Below are positions 18,013 through 26,318 of a DNA stretch of 64,000 nucleotides, piece after piece. The stretch covers positions 105,721 to 169,720 of the forward strand of contig NZ_FOCL01000012.1 in assembly GCF_900110105.1 (NCBI RefSeq), given 5' to 3'. Position 1 is the stretch's first letter; the number at the start of each line of letters is the position of its first letter. A program made the position numbers and the translations under genes. Source of the DNA: Mucilaginibacter gossypiicola. Its GTDB lineage: Bacteria > Bacteroidota > Bacteroidia > Sphingobacteriales > Sphingobacteriaceae. The notes under the pieces are model-generated. The model had not been told where the DNA came from. It made no database searches and saw nothing but the letters and a program-made list of their open reading frames with translations.

Positions 18013-18033
18013 ACTTTTGCGGATAATATTATA

Positions 18034-18064
18034 AGCCCGGTTGATAAGCATCAGGGCTCTTTTG
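18034..18064 (+). terminator. Probable terminator of the DUF2945 gene
   Basis: AGCCC pairs with GGGCT across a 15-base loop, followed by CTTTTGC, 21 bp after the stop. The stem is short (5 bp). Confidence 0.5.
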
Positions 18065-18096
18065 CTTAATATACTTCTACACTAAATTATAAAAAA

Positions 18097-18178
18097 CGTC
18101 ATTGCGAGGAACGAAGCAATCCCCTATAAGCAAAGCCGCCCTGTATAGTTCGCGATTGCTTCGTTCCTCGCAATGACG
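18097..18178. repeat. Palindromic repeat family 'CGTCATTGCGAG', copy 1
   Basis: An 82-bp inverted repeat. The outer arms CGTCATTGCGAGGAACGAAG and its complement are near perfect around a GC-rich centre. Copies of identical length occur at 31732-31813 and 38249-38330, with longer relatives at 29220, 45506, 49677, 52592 and 62123. All are intergenic. Confidence 0.85.
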
Positions 18179-18198
18179 TTTAATTGAAAACTCCGCCT

Positions 18199-18265
18199 TT
18201 CACCGTAAAAATTCTGTACTTCGCCGAAAAACTCATGGTTATTTCATTAATGTGATGCATTTTTA
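18199..18265 (+). promoter_or_regulatory. Paired-box operator and -7 element of the ABC exporter
   Basis: TTCACCG at 18199 and TTCGCCG at 18220 are 21 bp apart. After exactly 31 bp follows CATTTTTA (18258-18265), occupying the same place as the -7 boxes of both micropeptide promoters. A transcript start near 18271 would coincide with the ATG at 18270, implying a leaderless or near-leaderless mRNA. Confidence 0.5.
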
Positions 18266-18269
18266 CCCT

Positions 18270-19034
18270 ATGACAAAACAACCTATCATCACTGTAAACA
18301 ACCTGGTAAAAAACTATGGCGATTTTGCAGCCGTTAAAGGCATTAGTTTTGAAGTTTATGAAGGCGAAATCTTCGGTCTGCTTGGCCCTAACGGTGCCGG
18401 TAAAACAACTACCCTCGAAATTATAGAAACCCTTCGTGATAAAACATCGGGCAGCATCATTGTTGATGGCTTTGATATTGAAACTGATGCCGATAGCATC
18501 AAAAAACGCATAGGCGTACAGTTACAGGCCGCCGGATATTACCCTAACCTCAACCTTTCGGAGCTCATCGTATTGTTTTCAGGCCTGTACGGCATCGATA
18601 AGACACCGATGGAGATGCTGGAAAAAGTAGCGCTTACTGATAAGGCTAAGGCTAAATATAAAGACCTTTCGGGCGGGCAAAAGCAACGTTTTTCAATAGC
18701 CACTACCCTCATCAATAACCCAAGGATCATATTTTTGGATGAACCCACAACAGGGCTCGACCCGCAGGCCCGCCGCAACCTATGGGATTTGATCCGCGAG
18801 ATCCGTGACCAGGGAACTACGGTAGTAATTACTACCCACTACATGGATGAAGCCGAAGTACTGTGCGACCGGGTTGCCTTTGTGGATGGCGGCCATATCA
18901 TCGGCATTGATACCCCCGATCATTTTATTGACGAGTTGGTAGCCTCAGGCTTTGAGCGTAAAAAGCAGGTAAAACTCGCTAACCTCGAAGACGTATTCAT
19001 CAACCTTACCGGTAAAGAATGGCGGGAGGGGTAA
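18270..19034 (+). CDS. ABC-2 type exporter, ATP-binding subunit
   Basis: A 254-residue cytoplasmic ATPase driving the permease encoded next. It has Walker A GPNGAGKTT (about residue 40), signature LSGGQKQRF (about 133) and Walker B IIFLDEPTTGLDP (about 152), followed by the switch histidine in VVITTHYMDEAEVL, in the DrrA/NatA/CcmA style. The frame is open to GTG 18252 and ATG 18255, but those starts precede the likely -7 box, so I chose ATG 18270 (MTKQP). The permease starts 96 bp downstream. Sharing an operator with two micropeptides makes a peptide or toxic compound a possible substrate; this is speculation. Confidence 0.88.
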   Translation: MTKQPIITVNNLVKNYGDFAAVKGISFEVYEGEIFGLLGPNGAGKTTTLEIIETLRDKTSGSIIVDGFDIETDADSIKKRIGVQLQAAGYYPNLNLSELIVLFSGLYGIDKTPMEMLEKVALTDKAKAKYKDLSGGQKQRFSIATTLINNPRIIFLDEPTTGLDPQARRNLWDLIREIRDQGTTVVITTHYMDEAEVLCDRVAFVDGGHIIGIDTPDHFIDELVASGFERKKQVKLANLEDVFINLTGKEWREG

Positions 19035-19130
19035 GCCCCCCAGCCCCCTAAAAGGGGAGCCAGTATGCAGTTTTGAGTTTGCAGTGGCAGTAAATATCCG
19101 GGCCAAATGAACTAATGAACCATTGAACTA

Positions 19131-20255
19131 ATGAACAAACCTTACAGCAATACAAAAGCAACCCTGGCTATTGCCCGGGCAAGTTTCCGGTCGATATTAC
19201 GCAGCCCTTCGGCGGTGGTGTTTACACTGGCTTTCCCGTTAATATTTATCATTGTTTTTGCCAATATTGGCGGGGGCGGTATGTCGATAGATGTGGGCGT
19301 AGCCAAAGGCAGCGATACATCGGCCAGCAACCCGGTTTACATGGCGCTGAAAAAAAACAAGATCATGCACCTCATCAATGATCAAACCGCCGATGAGATG
19401 AGCAAAAACCTGGCAAAGGGCAATATAGATGCCATTCTTGACCTTAAGCCATTTGCCCCGCCAGCAGCCATGACCGTACACGTGCAGTACAGCCAGGCAT
19501 CGGGCGATAAAGGCAGCGTGCTTAAGTCGGCGTTGAATAATATCTTTTACCGTATTCAATCGGAAGAGTTAAAGCGTATTCAATCATATACCACAGTTCA
19601 AGTACCTAAATTAATCGATCTTAAAGAGGAAACTATAAGCGGTCGCCCGTATAAATATATCGACTTTATATTACCGGGCCAGTTAGGGTTTTCGCTACTG
19701 AGCAGCGGTGTATTTGGTACCGCTTTCGTATTTCTGAGCTTACGGTTAACGCTGGTTATCAAGCGTTTTTTTGCCACGCCTGTTAAGCGTTACAGCATTG
19801 TTTTGGGCGAGGCTATTGCAAGGCTGGCTTTTTCATTGTTAGGCTCACTGTTTATCATTCTTATTGGGCATTACATGTTTGGCTTCACGCTGATCCATGG
19901 TGTTACAACCGTACTTAATATGCTGGTGCTATCGGCCATTGGCCTGATCATTTTTATGGGCTTTGGCTTTACCGTATCCGGCATTGCCAAAAATGAAAGC
20001 TCGGTGCCGCCGCTTTCCAATATTATTACATTGCCGCAATTCCTGCTTTCAGGTACGTTTTTTTCAATCACCGCCTTCCCAAATTGGCTGCAGTATATCA
20101 GCAAAGTGTTACCGCTTACGCACTTAAATGATGCTATGCGTAAGGTAGCATTTGAAGGGGCTGGCTTAGGCGATGTTACCCACCAGTTGCTGATACTTTT
20201 TGCATGGTTTATCGGCATTTATGCTGTTGCAGTGAAAACATTTAAATGGGAATAG
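19131..20255 (+). CDS. ABC-2 type exporter, permease subunit
   Basis: A 374-residue inner-membrane protein with the ABC-2 architecture: one N-terminal membrane segment (VVFTLAFPLIFIIVFANIGG, about residues 29-48), a long soluble loop to about residue 175, then five membrane segments in the C-terminal half. The PPLSNIITLPQFLLSGTFF stretch is typical of ABC2_membrane proteins of the DrrB type. It forms the transporter with the ATPase encoded 96 bp upstream. A hairpin terminator follows at 20358. Confidence 0.88.
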   Translation: MNKPYSNTKATLAIARASFRSILRSPSAVVFTLAFPLIFIIVFANIGGGGMSIDVGVAKGSDTSASNPVYMALKKNKIMHLINDQTADEMSKNLAKGNIDAILDLKPFAPPAAMTVHVQYSQASGDKGSVLKSALNNIFYRIQSEELKRIQSYTTVQVPKLIDLKEETISGRPYKYIDFILPGQLGFSLLSSGVFGTAFVFLSLRLTLVIKRFFATPVKRYSIVLGEAIARLAFSLLGSLFIILIGHYMFGFTLIHGVTTVLNMLVLSAIGLIIFMGFGFTVSGIAKNESSVPPLSNIITLPQFLLSGTFFSITAFPNWLQYISKVLPLTHLNDAMRKVAFEGAGLGDVTHQLLILFAWFIGIYAVAVKTFKWE

Positions 20256-20357
20256 CGGGAAAGACGCAAGACTTTTAGAAATAAGAGTCAGGAATTTGAG
20301 ATTTGCCGATTACCAACCTCGCCGCCTCGTTGCTTCTTACCTATGAAAAACTGTAAA

Positions 20358-20400
20358 ATTGCAGACTTACGAAGTTTTAAAAACTTCATAAGTCTGCAAT
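20358..20400 (+). terminator. Long hairpin after the ABC permease (repeat family 'ACTTACGAAGTTT')
   Basis: Two 20-bp arms with one mismatch flank TAA. The core ACTTACGAAGTTT is shared with the perfect 29-bp palindrome at 49478-49506, so this is both a likely terminator and a member of a dispersed repeat family. Confidence 0.7.
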
Positions 20401-20490
20401 TCTATTTACTAATAGAATCACATCTCAAATCCTTAACATTATCTTAACATTAAGCGTATTGATATTAACATTAGGGTAACATTTAGGAAA

Positions 20491-20498
20491 TATCTTTG
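20491..20498 (+). promoter_or_regulatory. -7 box (TATCTTTG) of the DUF2490 gene
   Basis: Exact match to the Bacteroidota consensus TAnnTTTG, 17 bp before the ATG at 20516. Confidence 0.7.
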
Positions 20499-20515
20499 CA
20501 GAAACAATCTCTGTA

Positions 20516-21253
20516 ATGATAATCAAACCAGTTAGTTTTACCGCCTTAGTATTCTTTTTGTTAACTATATGTTCAATTACCGTTAAGGCCCAGGATTCAA
20601 AAGTGGGCACATGGGGAATAGTTACCGTTGTGCTCCCCGGCGACAGCACGCACAAATGGGGCGGCTACACCGAATTTCAAACCCGTACAAATAATGTATT
20701 CAGCCAGTTTCAGTACTATGAAGCAAAGGCGGGTATAAGCTACGATATCGACAAAAACTTCACTGCGCTTTTAGGCACAGGTCATTACAGCACCTTCGAT
20801 TATATGAATGTTGGCAAAGGCCCTACTATTAACGAAACCCGCTTTTGGGAACAGATCACGAGCAACCAATTCCTGTACCGCATAAAACTGGAGCACCGCT
20901 ACCGGGTAGAGCAGCGCTGGGTTAACGGCGATTACCGCAACCGGTTTCGCTACAGGCTCAACGTATTTGTGCCTCTGAATAACACTAAAATTGTTGCTAA
21001 AACCTGGTTCATCTCTGCCTTTGACGAGGTATTCCTGAACAATAAAGTACCCAACTTTGAACGTAACCGGGTTTCGGCGGCTCTTGGTTACCAGTTTGAT
21101 AAATCTTGGATCTTACAGGCCGGCTGGATCAATCAGTATAATTATTCGGCTGCCGCCAGGAGCGACAAGGACAATATTATGCTGATTCTCATGTATCGCA
21201 TTCAGCGTAAAAACGCCGTGCAGCGCGAGCATGTGCCTACTACAAGTGATTAA
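20516..21253 (+). CDS. DUF2490 outer-membrane beta-barrel protein
   Basis: A 245-residue protein with a signal peptide ending VKAQ (residue 25). The mature part shows alternating beta-strands and the DUF2490 features: an early WGGYTEFQTRTN, central LEHRYRVEQRWVNGDYRNRF, and late YQFDKSWILQAGW. Such proteins are small outer-membrane barrels of unknown function, full length here. Monocistronic, with its own exact -7 box. Confidence 0.85.
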   Translation: MIIKPVSFTALVFFLLTICSITVKAQDSKVGTWGIVTVVLPGDSTHKWGGYTEFQTRTNNVFSQFQYYEAKAGISYDIDKNFTALLGTGHYSTFDYMNVGKGPTINETRFWEQITSNQFLYRIKLEHRYRVEQRWVNGDYRNRFRYRLNVFVPLNNTKIVAKTWFISAFDEVFLNNKVPNFERNRVSAALGYQFDKSWILQAGWINQYNYSAAARSDKDNIMLILMYRIQRKNAVQREHVPTTSD

Positions 21254-21367
21254 TCTCCGTTGATTGGAATGATTGCGTTGATTTCGCTGATACAGTCTAA
21301 ACTATGATTTTCTCAAAATAGCTAAATCCTTGTTATTAATAATCGTAAGCCAGCATTAGCGATAGTA

Positions 21368-21434
21368 GCGGATACCGGCCTGTGATTAAGGCCTTGTGCA
21401 GTATGAGCGGATAGCGCGGGCCGCAGGCAATGCC
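21368..21434 (+). repeat. Repeat family 'GGATACCGGCC', copy 1
   Basis: Shares GCGGATACCGGCCTGTG, GTATGAGCG and GGGCCGCAGGCAA in order and spacing with copies at 38128-38193 (same strand) and 63590-63655 (opposite strand). GCCTGTGG pairs with the complement of CCGCAGGC to give a hairpin. Confidence 0.75.
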
Positions 21435-21454
21435 AATATTTGAACCATGATTTT

Positions 21455-21547
21455 GAACCATGACTTTTAGGATTTAAGGATCTTCATGATTTACGACTAT
21501 ATGATGATACAATCCGGCAATCCCTTAATCCTAAAAATCACGGTTCA
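21455..21547. repeat. Repeat family 'GAACCATGA...AGGATTTAAGGA', copy 1
   Basis: Inverted arms: GAACCATGACTTTTAGGATT on the left, and AATCCTAAAAATCACGGTTC on the right, around a 40-bp centre. A second copy is at 55046-55136. Confidence 0.7.
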
Positions 21548-21860
21548 GACAAATACACTTCCCGTTGCCGTGTCTTCAGGGCAACTAATTACGCGTGTTG
21601 TCGTGAGGACACGACAACGGGATAAAAAAAGCACATCGATTTTAACACCAATCAATCTCAAAATGCCCCGATTCTTGTTCAAAAAACCGACGTTTTCATG
21701 AAAAAACAGTCCATTCTATATTAAATTCATGTTAAATCGCATCATTAATTGCCAATAATCGTTACAAATACAAAATTTCAATTGCGTTTTCCTTATTTAG
21801 GCATTAACTTAGCCGCCGTTATTAATAGTATTCATTCAAACCACACTCTGACAATTCACT

Positions 21861-23156
21861 ATGAGCATAATAATTGATGTGCATGCCCGCCAGATCTTAG
21901 ATTCGCGCGGTAACCCTACTATTGAGGTAGAAGTTTTAACCGAGAATGGCGCATTCGGTCGCGCTGCTGTACCATCTGGTGCATCAACCGGCGTTCACGA
22001 AGCTGTTGAGCTTCGCGACAACGACAAATCAAAATACATGGGCAAAGGCGTTTTAAAGGCCGTTGAAAATGTAAATGAAGTTTTAGCTCCTGAATTAAAA
22101 GGTATCGATGTGTTTGAACAAAATGCTATCGACGCTTTAATGATTGAAATTGACGGCACCGAAAACAAAGGTAAAATTGGTGCTAACGCTATATTAGGTG
22201 TTTCATTAGCTGTAGCTAAAGCTGCTGCTCAGGAAAGCCGTCAGCCTTTATACCGCTACATTGGTGGTGTAAATGCTAACACGCTTCCAATCCCGATGAT
22301 GAACATCGTTAACGGTGGTTCACACTCTGACGCTCCTATCGCTTTCCAGGAATTTATGATCATGCCGGTTGGCGCTCCTTCATTCTCTGAGGCTTTACGT
22401 TGGGGTACCGAAGTATTCCACAACCTGAAAAAAATTCTTCATGACCGCGGTTTATCAACTGCAGTTGGTGACGAAGGTGGTTTTGCTCCAACTTTTGAAG
22501 GTACTGAAGATGGTGTTGAAACCATTTTGAAAGCTATTGAAAAAGCAGGTTACAAAGCAGGCGAAGATATCTTCATCGCATTTGACTGTGCTGCATCTGA
22601 GTTTTACAAAGACGGCAAATACGACTATACTAAATTTGAAGGCGAAAAAGGTGCTATCCGCACCAGCGCTGAGCAAGCTGATTACCTTGCTGAATTAGTA
22701 GCTAAATACCCTGTTATCTCTATCGAAGACGGTATGGCTGAGGATGATTGGGAAGGCTGGAAAATCTTAACCGACAAAATCGGTAAAAAAGTACAGTTAG
22801 TAGGCGACGATTTATTTGTAACCAACACTAAACGTTTACAAAGAGGTGTTAGCGAAGGTATTGCTAACTCAATCCTGGTAAAAGTAAACCAAATTGGTTC
22901 ATTAACCGAAACTATCAACGCGGTTACTTTGGCTCAAACTAACGGTTTCACCTCAGTAATGAGCCACCGTTCGGGCGAAACTGAAGATTCAACCATTGCA
23001 GATCTTGCTGTAGCATTAAATTGCGGCCAGATCAAAACCGGTTCAGCTTCACGTTCAGACAGGATCGCTAAATACAACCAGTTGTTACGTATCGAAGAAG
23101 AATTAGGCGCCAACGCTAAATTCATCGGTAAAGATTTCAAATACTTCAAAAAATAA
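21861..23156 (+). CDS. eno: Enolase
   Basis: Glycolytic enzyme converting 2-phosphoglycerate to phosphoenolpyruvate. The 431 residues include GNPTIEVEV near the N-terminus, SGASTGVHEA, the Mg-binding DCAASEF, EDGMAEDDW and GDDLFVTN, catalytic Lys in ILVKVNQIGS (about residue 340), and SHRSGETEDSTIADL (about 368). Codon choice differs from neighbours: strong preference for GCT, GGT, TTA and AAC, as expected of a highly expressed gene. A 13-bp terminator follows directly. Confidence 0.98.
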   Translation: MSIIIDVHARQILDSRGNPTIEVEVLTENGAFGRAAVPSGASTGVHEAVELRDNDKSKYMGKGVLKAVENVNEVLAPELKGIDVFEQNAIDALMIEIDGTENKGKIGANAILGVSLAVAKAAAQESRQPLYRYIGGVNANTLPIPMMNIVNGGSHSDAPIAFQEFMIMPVGAPSFSEALRWGTEVFHNLKKILHDRGLSTAVGDEGGFAPTFEGTEDGVETILKAIEKAGYKAGEDIFIAFDCAASEFYKDGKYDYTKFEGEKGAIRTSAEQADYLAELVAKYPVISIEDGMAEDDWEGWKILTDKIGKKVQLVGDDLFVTNTKRLQRGVSEGIANSILVKVNQIGSLTETINAVTLAQTNGFTSVMSHRSGETEDSTIADLAVALNCGQIKTGSASRSDRIAKYNQLLRIEEELGANAKFIGKDFKYFKK

Positions 23157-23170
23157 TCTTTTGAGATATC

Positions 23171-23207
23171 AAAAGGCCATCTGTATTATGCAGATGGCCT
23201 TTTTTTG
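23171..23207 (+). terminator. Enolase terminator
   Basis: Perfect 13-bp stem AAAAGGCCATCTG / CAGATGGCCTTTT with a 7-base loop and a run of T, 15 bp after the stop. Confidence 0.95.
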
Positions 23208-23255
23208 TTTTACTAAAAAAGAAAGCCGGATAAAGAGACATAAATCACCACGCTT

Positions 23256-23343
23256 TGTCATCCTGAGCGATAGCGAAGGATCTTCTTCAATAAGCAGAGC
23301 CGTTATACAGAGCGAAGAAGATGCTTCGTTCCTCAGCATGACA
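23256..23343. repeat. Palindromic 'TGTCATCCTGAGCG' repeat
   Basis: Begins TGTCATCCTGAGCGATAGCG and ends with a decayed complement (CGTTCCTCAGCATGACA). Inner arms AAGGATCTTCTTC and GAAGAAGATGCTT also pair. It is related in plan, not in sequence core, to the CATTGCGAG family. Confidence 0.65.
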
Positions 23344-23399
23344 TGTGTTTTTTTTAATTGTTATGCTCACCTGACGTCCGATCTTCCACAAACAGATAC

Positions 23400-23426
23400 T
23401 TGCTACCAAGTATTTTTATACCTTTG
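23400..23426 (+). promoter_or_regulatory. Promoter of lspA (TTG ... TACCTTTG)
   Basis: TACCTTTG (23419-23426) is an exact TAnnTTTG box; TTG at 23400-23402 fits a -33 element. It is 69 bp before the lspA start. Confidence 0.65.
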
Positions 23427-23495
23427 CATCCTGCAACTAAAGCCGTATAATTAAACCGAAGCAACTGCGTTATAATAACTTGTTAAAATAAACTA

Positions 23496-24032
23496 ATGAA
23501 CAGAAAAGGGATTTTGAGGATTTTGGGTATAGTGCTGATATTGGTTGTAAGCATTGCGCTTGACAGGGTTACTAAAATTTACGTAAGGAATCATATTCAC
23601 ATCAGCGATAACATTTTTGTTATTAAAAACTTTTTCACCATTCTGCATGCCGAAAACACAGGCGCTTTTTTAAGCCTTGGCGACTCATTGCAAAACCCAT
23701 GGAAATTCATCTTGTTGTCGTTACTGCCTTTGCTGGCACTCGCTTTTGGAGTGTTTTATGTAATGTTAAAACCGTCAATAGGTAAATTAACCACTATTGG
23801 TATTGTTTTAGTTATTGCCGGCGGCGCAGGCAACCTTTACGATAGGATGCTATACGGCAGCGTAACCGACTTTATGCACATGAATTTCGGTATCTTCCAA
23901 ACCGGCGTATTCAACGTGGCCGACGTATCTATTATGATAGGTATGGGCCTCATCTTATTGGAGTCATGGCAAAAAGACCGTAAGGCAAAAAAGGAACAAG
24001 GAGCTCCTGATACCGAAACGCTGGCAGCTTAA
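23496..24032 (+). CDS. lspA: Lipoprotein signal peptidase (signal peptidase II)
   Basis: Inner-membrane aspartyl protease that removes signal peptides from prolipoproteins. The 178 residues contain four membrane segments, the conserved AENTGAFLSLG, and the two catalytic aspartates in GGAGNLYDRM (about residue 117) and FNVADVSIM (about residue 141). The tail after the last helix is short and charged. Monocistronic with its own -7 box. Confidence 0.95.
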   Translation: MNRKGILRILGIVLILVVSIALDRVTKIYVRNHIHISDNIFVIKNFFTILHAENTGAFLSLGDSLQNPWKFILLSLLPLLALAFGVFYVMLKPSIGKLTTIGIVLVIAGGAGNLYDRMLYGSVTDFMHMNFGIFQTGVFNVADVSIMIGMGLILLESWQKDRKAKKEQGAPDTETLAA

Positions 24033-24078
24033 TCCGGTGCAGCTCTTGCTCTTAAAATTTTCTTAACAATAAAAAGCG

Positions 24079-24086
24079 TATCTTTG
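24079..24086 (+). promoter_or_regulatory. -7 box (TATCTTTG) of the DEAD-box helicase gene
   Basis: Exact TAnnTTTG match followed immediately by the perfect palindrome CGGGTAATTACCCG (24087-24100) at the expected transcription start. The 5' leader is about 90 nt, longer than most here; RhlE-type helicases are often controlled through such leaders. Confidence 0.65.
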
Positions 24087-24183
24087 CGGGTAATTACCCG
24101 TTCGCTTACGGTTTTGAGCCCAGCAAACTCTTCAGATCCGCTTATGCTTTCGCGTTAGCACATTATACATTACAAAAGATCAA

Positions 24184-25557
24184 ATGTCATTCGAAAATTT
24201 AAATTTAATTGAGCCTATCCTCAAGGCTTTAAAAACAGAGGGCTATACAACACCTACTCCAATACAGGCGCAAGCCATCCCCATTATATTACAGCGCCAG
24301 GATTTACTTGGTTGCGCCCAAACCGGCACCGGTAAAACCGCGGCATTTGCTATCCCTACCCTGCAGCTATTGCACCAGGACAGGATAGCGCACAAAGAGC
24401 AAAAAACCATTAAAGCTTTGGTTTTAACTCCTACCCGTGAGCTTGCGCTGCAAATTGGTGAAAGCTTCACCAATTACGGCAAGCATACAGGCCTTAAAAA
24501 CCTGGTAATATTTGGTGGCGTATCACAAAACCCACAGGTTGATGCTTTGCGTCGTGGTGTTGATATTTTAGTGGCAACCCCAGGACGACTGCTGGATTTA
24601 ATGAACCAGCGTTTCATTAGCCTGGAGCATGTTAAATTCCTGATACTGGATGAGGCCGACCGCATGCTTGATATGGGCTTTGTTAACGATGTTAAAAAGA
24701 TCATAGCCAAAGTACCTGCCAAAAGGCAAACCCTCTTCTTTTCGGCCACCATGCCAAAAGAGATCCAGAGCCTGGCAGATAGTATCCTGAACAAACCCGA
24801 AAAGGTTGAAGTTACCCCGGTTTCCTCTACCGCCGATACTATACAGCAAGCGGTTTATTATGTGGATAAGGGAGATAAAAAATCATTGCTGATCCACATC
24901 CTGAAAGACAAAAACATTAAAACAGTACTGGTGTTTACCCGTACCAAACATGGTGCCGATAAAGTGGTGAAAGACCTGAACCGCGTTGGCATCACTGCCG
25001 AAGCTATTCACGGTAATAAATCGCAAAATGCAAGGCAGCGTGCTTTAACCAACTTCAAAAACCGTACAACCCGTGTGTTGATAGCTACAGATATTGCAGC
25101 CCGTGGCATTGATATTGATGACCTTACCCACGTTATTAACTACGAACTGCCCAACGTACCCGAAACCTATGTACACCGTATTGGCCGTACAGGCCGGGCT
25201 GGCGCCAATGGTATAGCTTTTTCATTTTGCGATGCCGAAGAACTGGAGTTTTTGAAAGATATCCACAAGCTGATTGCTAAACAAATTCCGGTTGAGGAAG
25301 GTCACCCTTACCCGCTTAGTCCGGCGGCAATGGCAGCTAAAATAAACGAAGCACCTAAAAAGGGTGGTTCGGGCGGCGGTCAGCGCGGTGGCGGCGGTGG
25401 TCGTGGTGGCAACCGCAGGTCTGGTGGTAGCGGTAGCGGCAATAGCCGTTCGGCTGGTAATGGTCGTTCAGGCGGCAATAAAAGATCAGGCGGCAGCCGT
25501 TCAGAAGCAGGCAGGCCAGGTGGCGCCAGCGGCATGAGTGGAGCGAGAAGAGGATAA
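24184..25557 (+). CDS. DEAD-box RNA helicase, RhlE-like
   Basis: ATP-dependent RNA helicase for RNA or ribosome remodelling. The 457 residues show the Q motif GYTTPTPIQAQAIP, motif I AQTGTGKT (about 47-54), PTRELA, TPGRL, DEAD (about 156), SAT (about 187) and motif VI HRIGRTGRAG (about 330). From about residue 395 the tail is Gly/Arg/Ser-rich RGG-type sequence, typical of Bacteroidota RhlE homologues and likely RNA-binding. Start ATG 24184 is preceded by an AAAAGATCAA leader. Confidence 0.95.
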   Translation: MSFENLNLIEPILKALKTEGYTTPTPIQAQAIPIILQRQDLLGCAQTGTGKTAAFAIPTLQLLHQDRIAHKEQKTIKALVLTPTRELALQIGESFTNYGKHTGLKNLVIFGGVSQNPQVDALRRGVDILVATPGRLLDLMNQRFISLEHVKFLILDEADRMLDMGFVNDVKKIIAKVPAKRQTLFFSATMPKEIQSLADSILNKPEKVEVTPVSSTADTIQQAVYYVDKGDKKSLLIHILKDKNIKTVLVFTRTKHGADKVVKDLNRVGITAEAIHGNKSQNARQRALTNFKNRTTRVLIATDIAARGIDIDDLTHVINYELPNVPETYVHRIGRTGRAGANGIAFSFCDAEELEFLKDIHKLIAKQIPVEEGHPYPLSPAAMAAKINEAPKKGGSGGGQRGGGGGRGGNRRSGGSGSGNSRSAGNGRSGGNKRSGGSRSEAGRPGGASGMSGARRG

Positions 25558-25563
25558 ATATTA

Positions 25564-25690
25564 AGTTGATTGGGTGAATGGTTGATTAGGTGAGTAGTTT
25601 GTCTATCTAAAAATCATCATTCACCCAAAACCAACCACTCTCCACAAAACAACCACTCTCCTAATCAACCCAATCAACCACTCACCAAAA
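25564..25690. repeat. Inverted repeat of GTTGATTGGGTGA units
   Basis: Left units (TTGATTGGGTGAATGGTTGA) face right units (AACCCAATCAACCACTCACC) across an AT-rich centre. It fills the gap between the helicase and the FtsB-like gene; no other copy is seen in the window. Confidence 0.55.
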
Positions 25691-25753
25691 AATTTCCCTG
25701 TTAATAAGTTAATAAGCATATTTGTATCCGTCGAAAAAATTAAATAGCTTTAA

Positions 25754-26077
25754 ATGAAAATCATACAGCCGGTATCAATGAAACGCCTTATAGATCTTTT
25801 CAAGAACAAGTTTTTCCTGGTTACTATGGCTTTTGTTGTGTGGATGATTTTTTTCGACAGGAACGATCTGTTCTCTCAATACCAATACCACCAGCAGGTA
25901 AAAAAACTAAGGCTTGAGCGCGATTTCTACAAAGCCCAAACCGACCAGGTGACCAAAGAGCTTAAAGAATTGACCACCAACCCCCAGCAAATGGAAAAAT
26001 TTGCCCGAGAAAAATACCTTATGAAAAAAGCCAATGAGGATGTTTACGTGGTAGTGCCGGAGAGTAAGGATAAGTAA
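25754..26077 (+). CDS. FtsB/DivIC-type septum formation initiator
   Basis: A 107-residue bitopic division protein: short cytoplasmic N-terminus, one membrane helix (FFLVTMAFVVWMIFF, about residues 20-35), a coiled coil (residues 45-75, heptads rich in Leu/Lys/Glu) and the FtsB-like end MEKFAREKYLMKKANEDVYVV. It joins the FtsL-FtsQ divisome subcomplex. In Bacteroidota it commonly follows eno; here lspA and the helicase lie between. Confidence 0.9.
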   Translation: MKIIQPVSMKRLIDLFKNKFFLVTMAFVVWMIFFDRNDLFSQYQYHQQVKKLRLERDFYKAQTDQVTKELKELTTNPQQMEKFAREKYLMKKANEDVYVVVPESKDK

Positions 26078-26318
26078 GAACCAGCCCCCGATTAATTAAG
26101 ACTCTTTGCATCCTTCTATATTAAGCTTTCGCCAGGCCTTGGCGCAAAGCAGATGATAATAAAGCTATTAGTATGGCTTCCGGTACTGTCATCTTCACTT
26201 TAAATGTTGCCGTAGCCTTAATTGTTTTTTGAGCTGCATACTTAAAAATAGAATAGGTACCCCAATAATTAAGTGCATTAATTTATCTTTATGATAATTA
26301 ATAAACCTTATCCGGCTC

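Larger units (their letters stand above)
21254..21860. other. 607-bp intergenic region made of three repeat elements before eno
   Basis: It contains one GGATACCGGCC element (21368-21434), one GAACCATGA element (21455-21547), and a palindrome at 21559-21622 whose arms read CCCGTTGCCGTGTC and GACACGACAACGGG. The last 130 bp before the enolase start are AT-rich and hold a TAACTTAG -7-like box near 21806. No gene. Confidence 0.6.

Noticed and set aside
21486..21701. 71-codon frame before enolase
   Set aside because: Consists of the right half of one repeat and the CCCGTTGCCGTGTC palindrome.
23161..23454. 97-codon frame after enolase
   Set aside because: It translates the enolase terminator and the TGTCATCC palindrome.
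26095..26290. Possible small gene remnant on the minus strand
   Set aside because: An open frame ends ALRQGLAKA but has no start codon before an internal ATG, and I could match it to no family.
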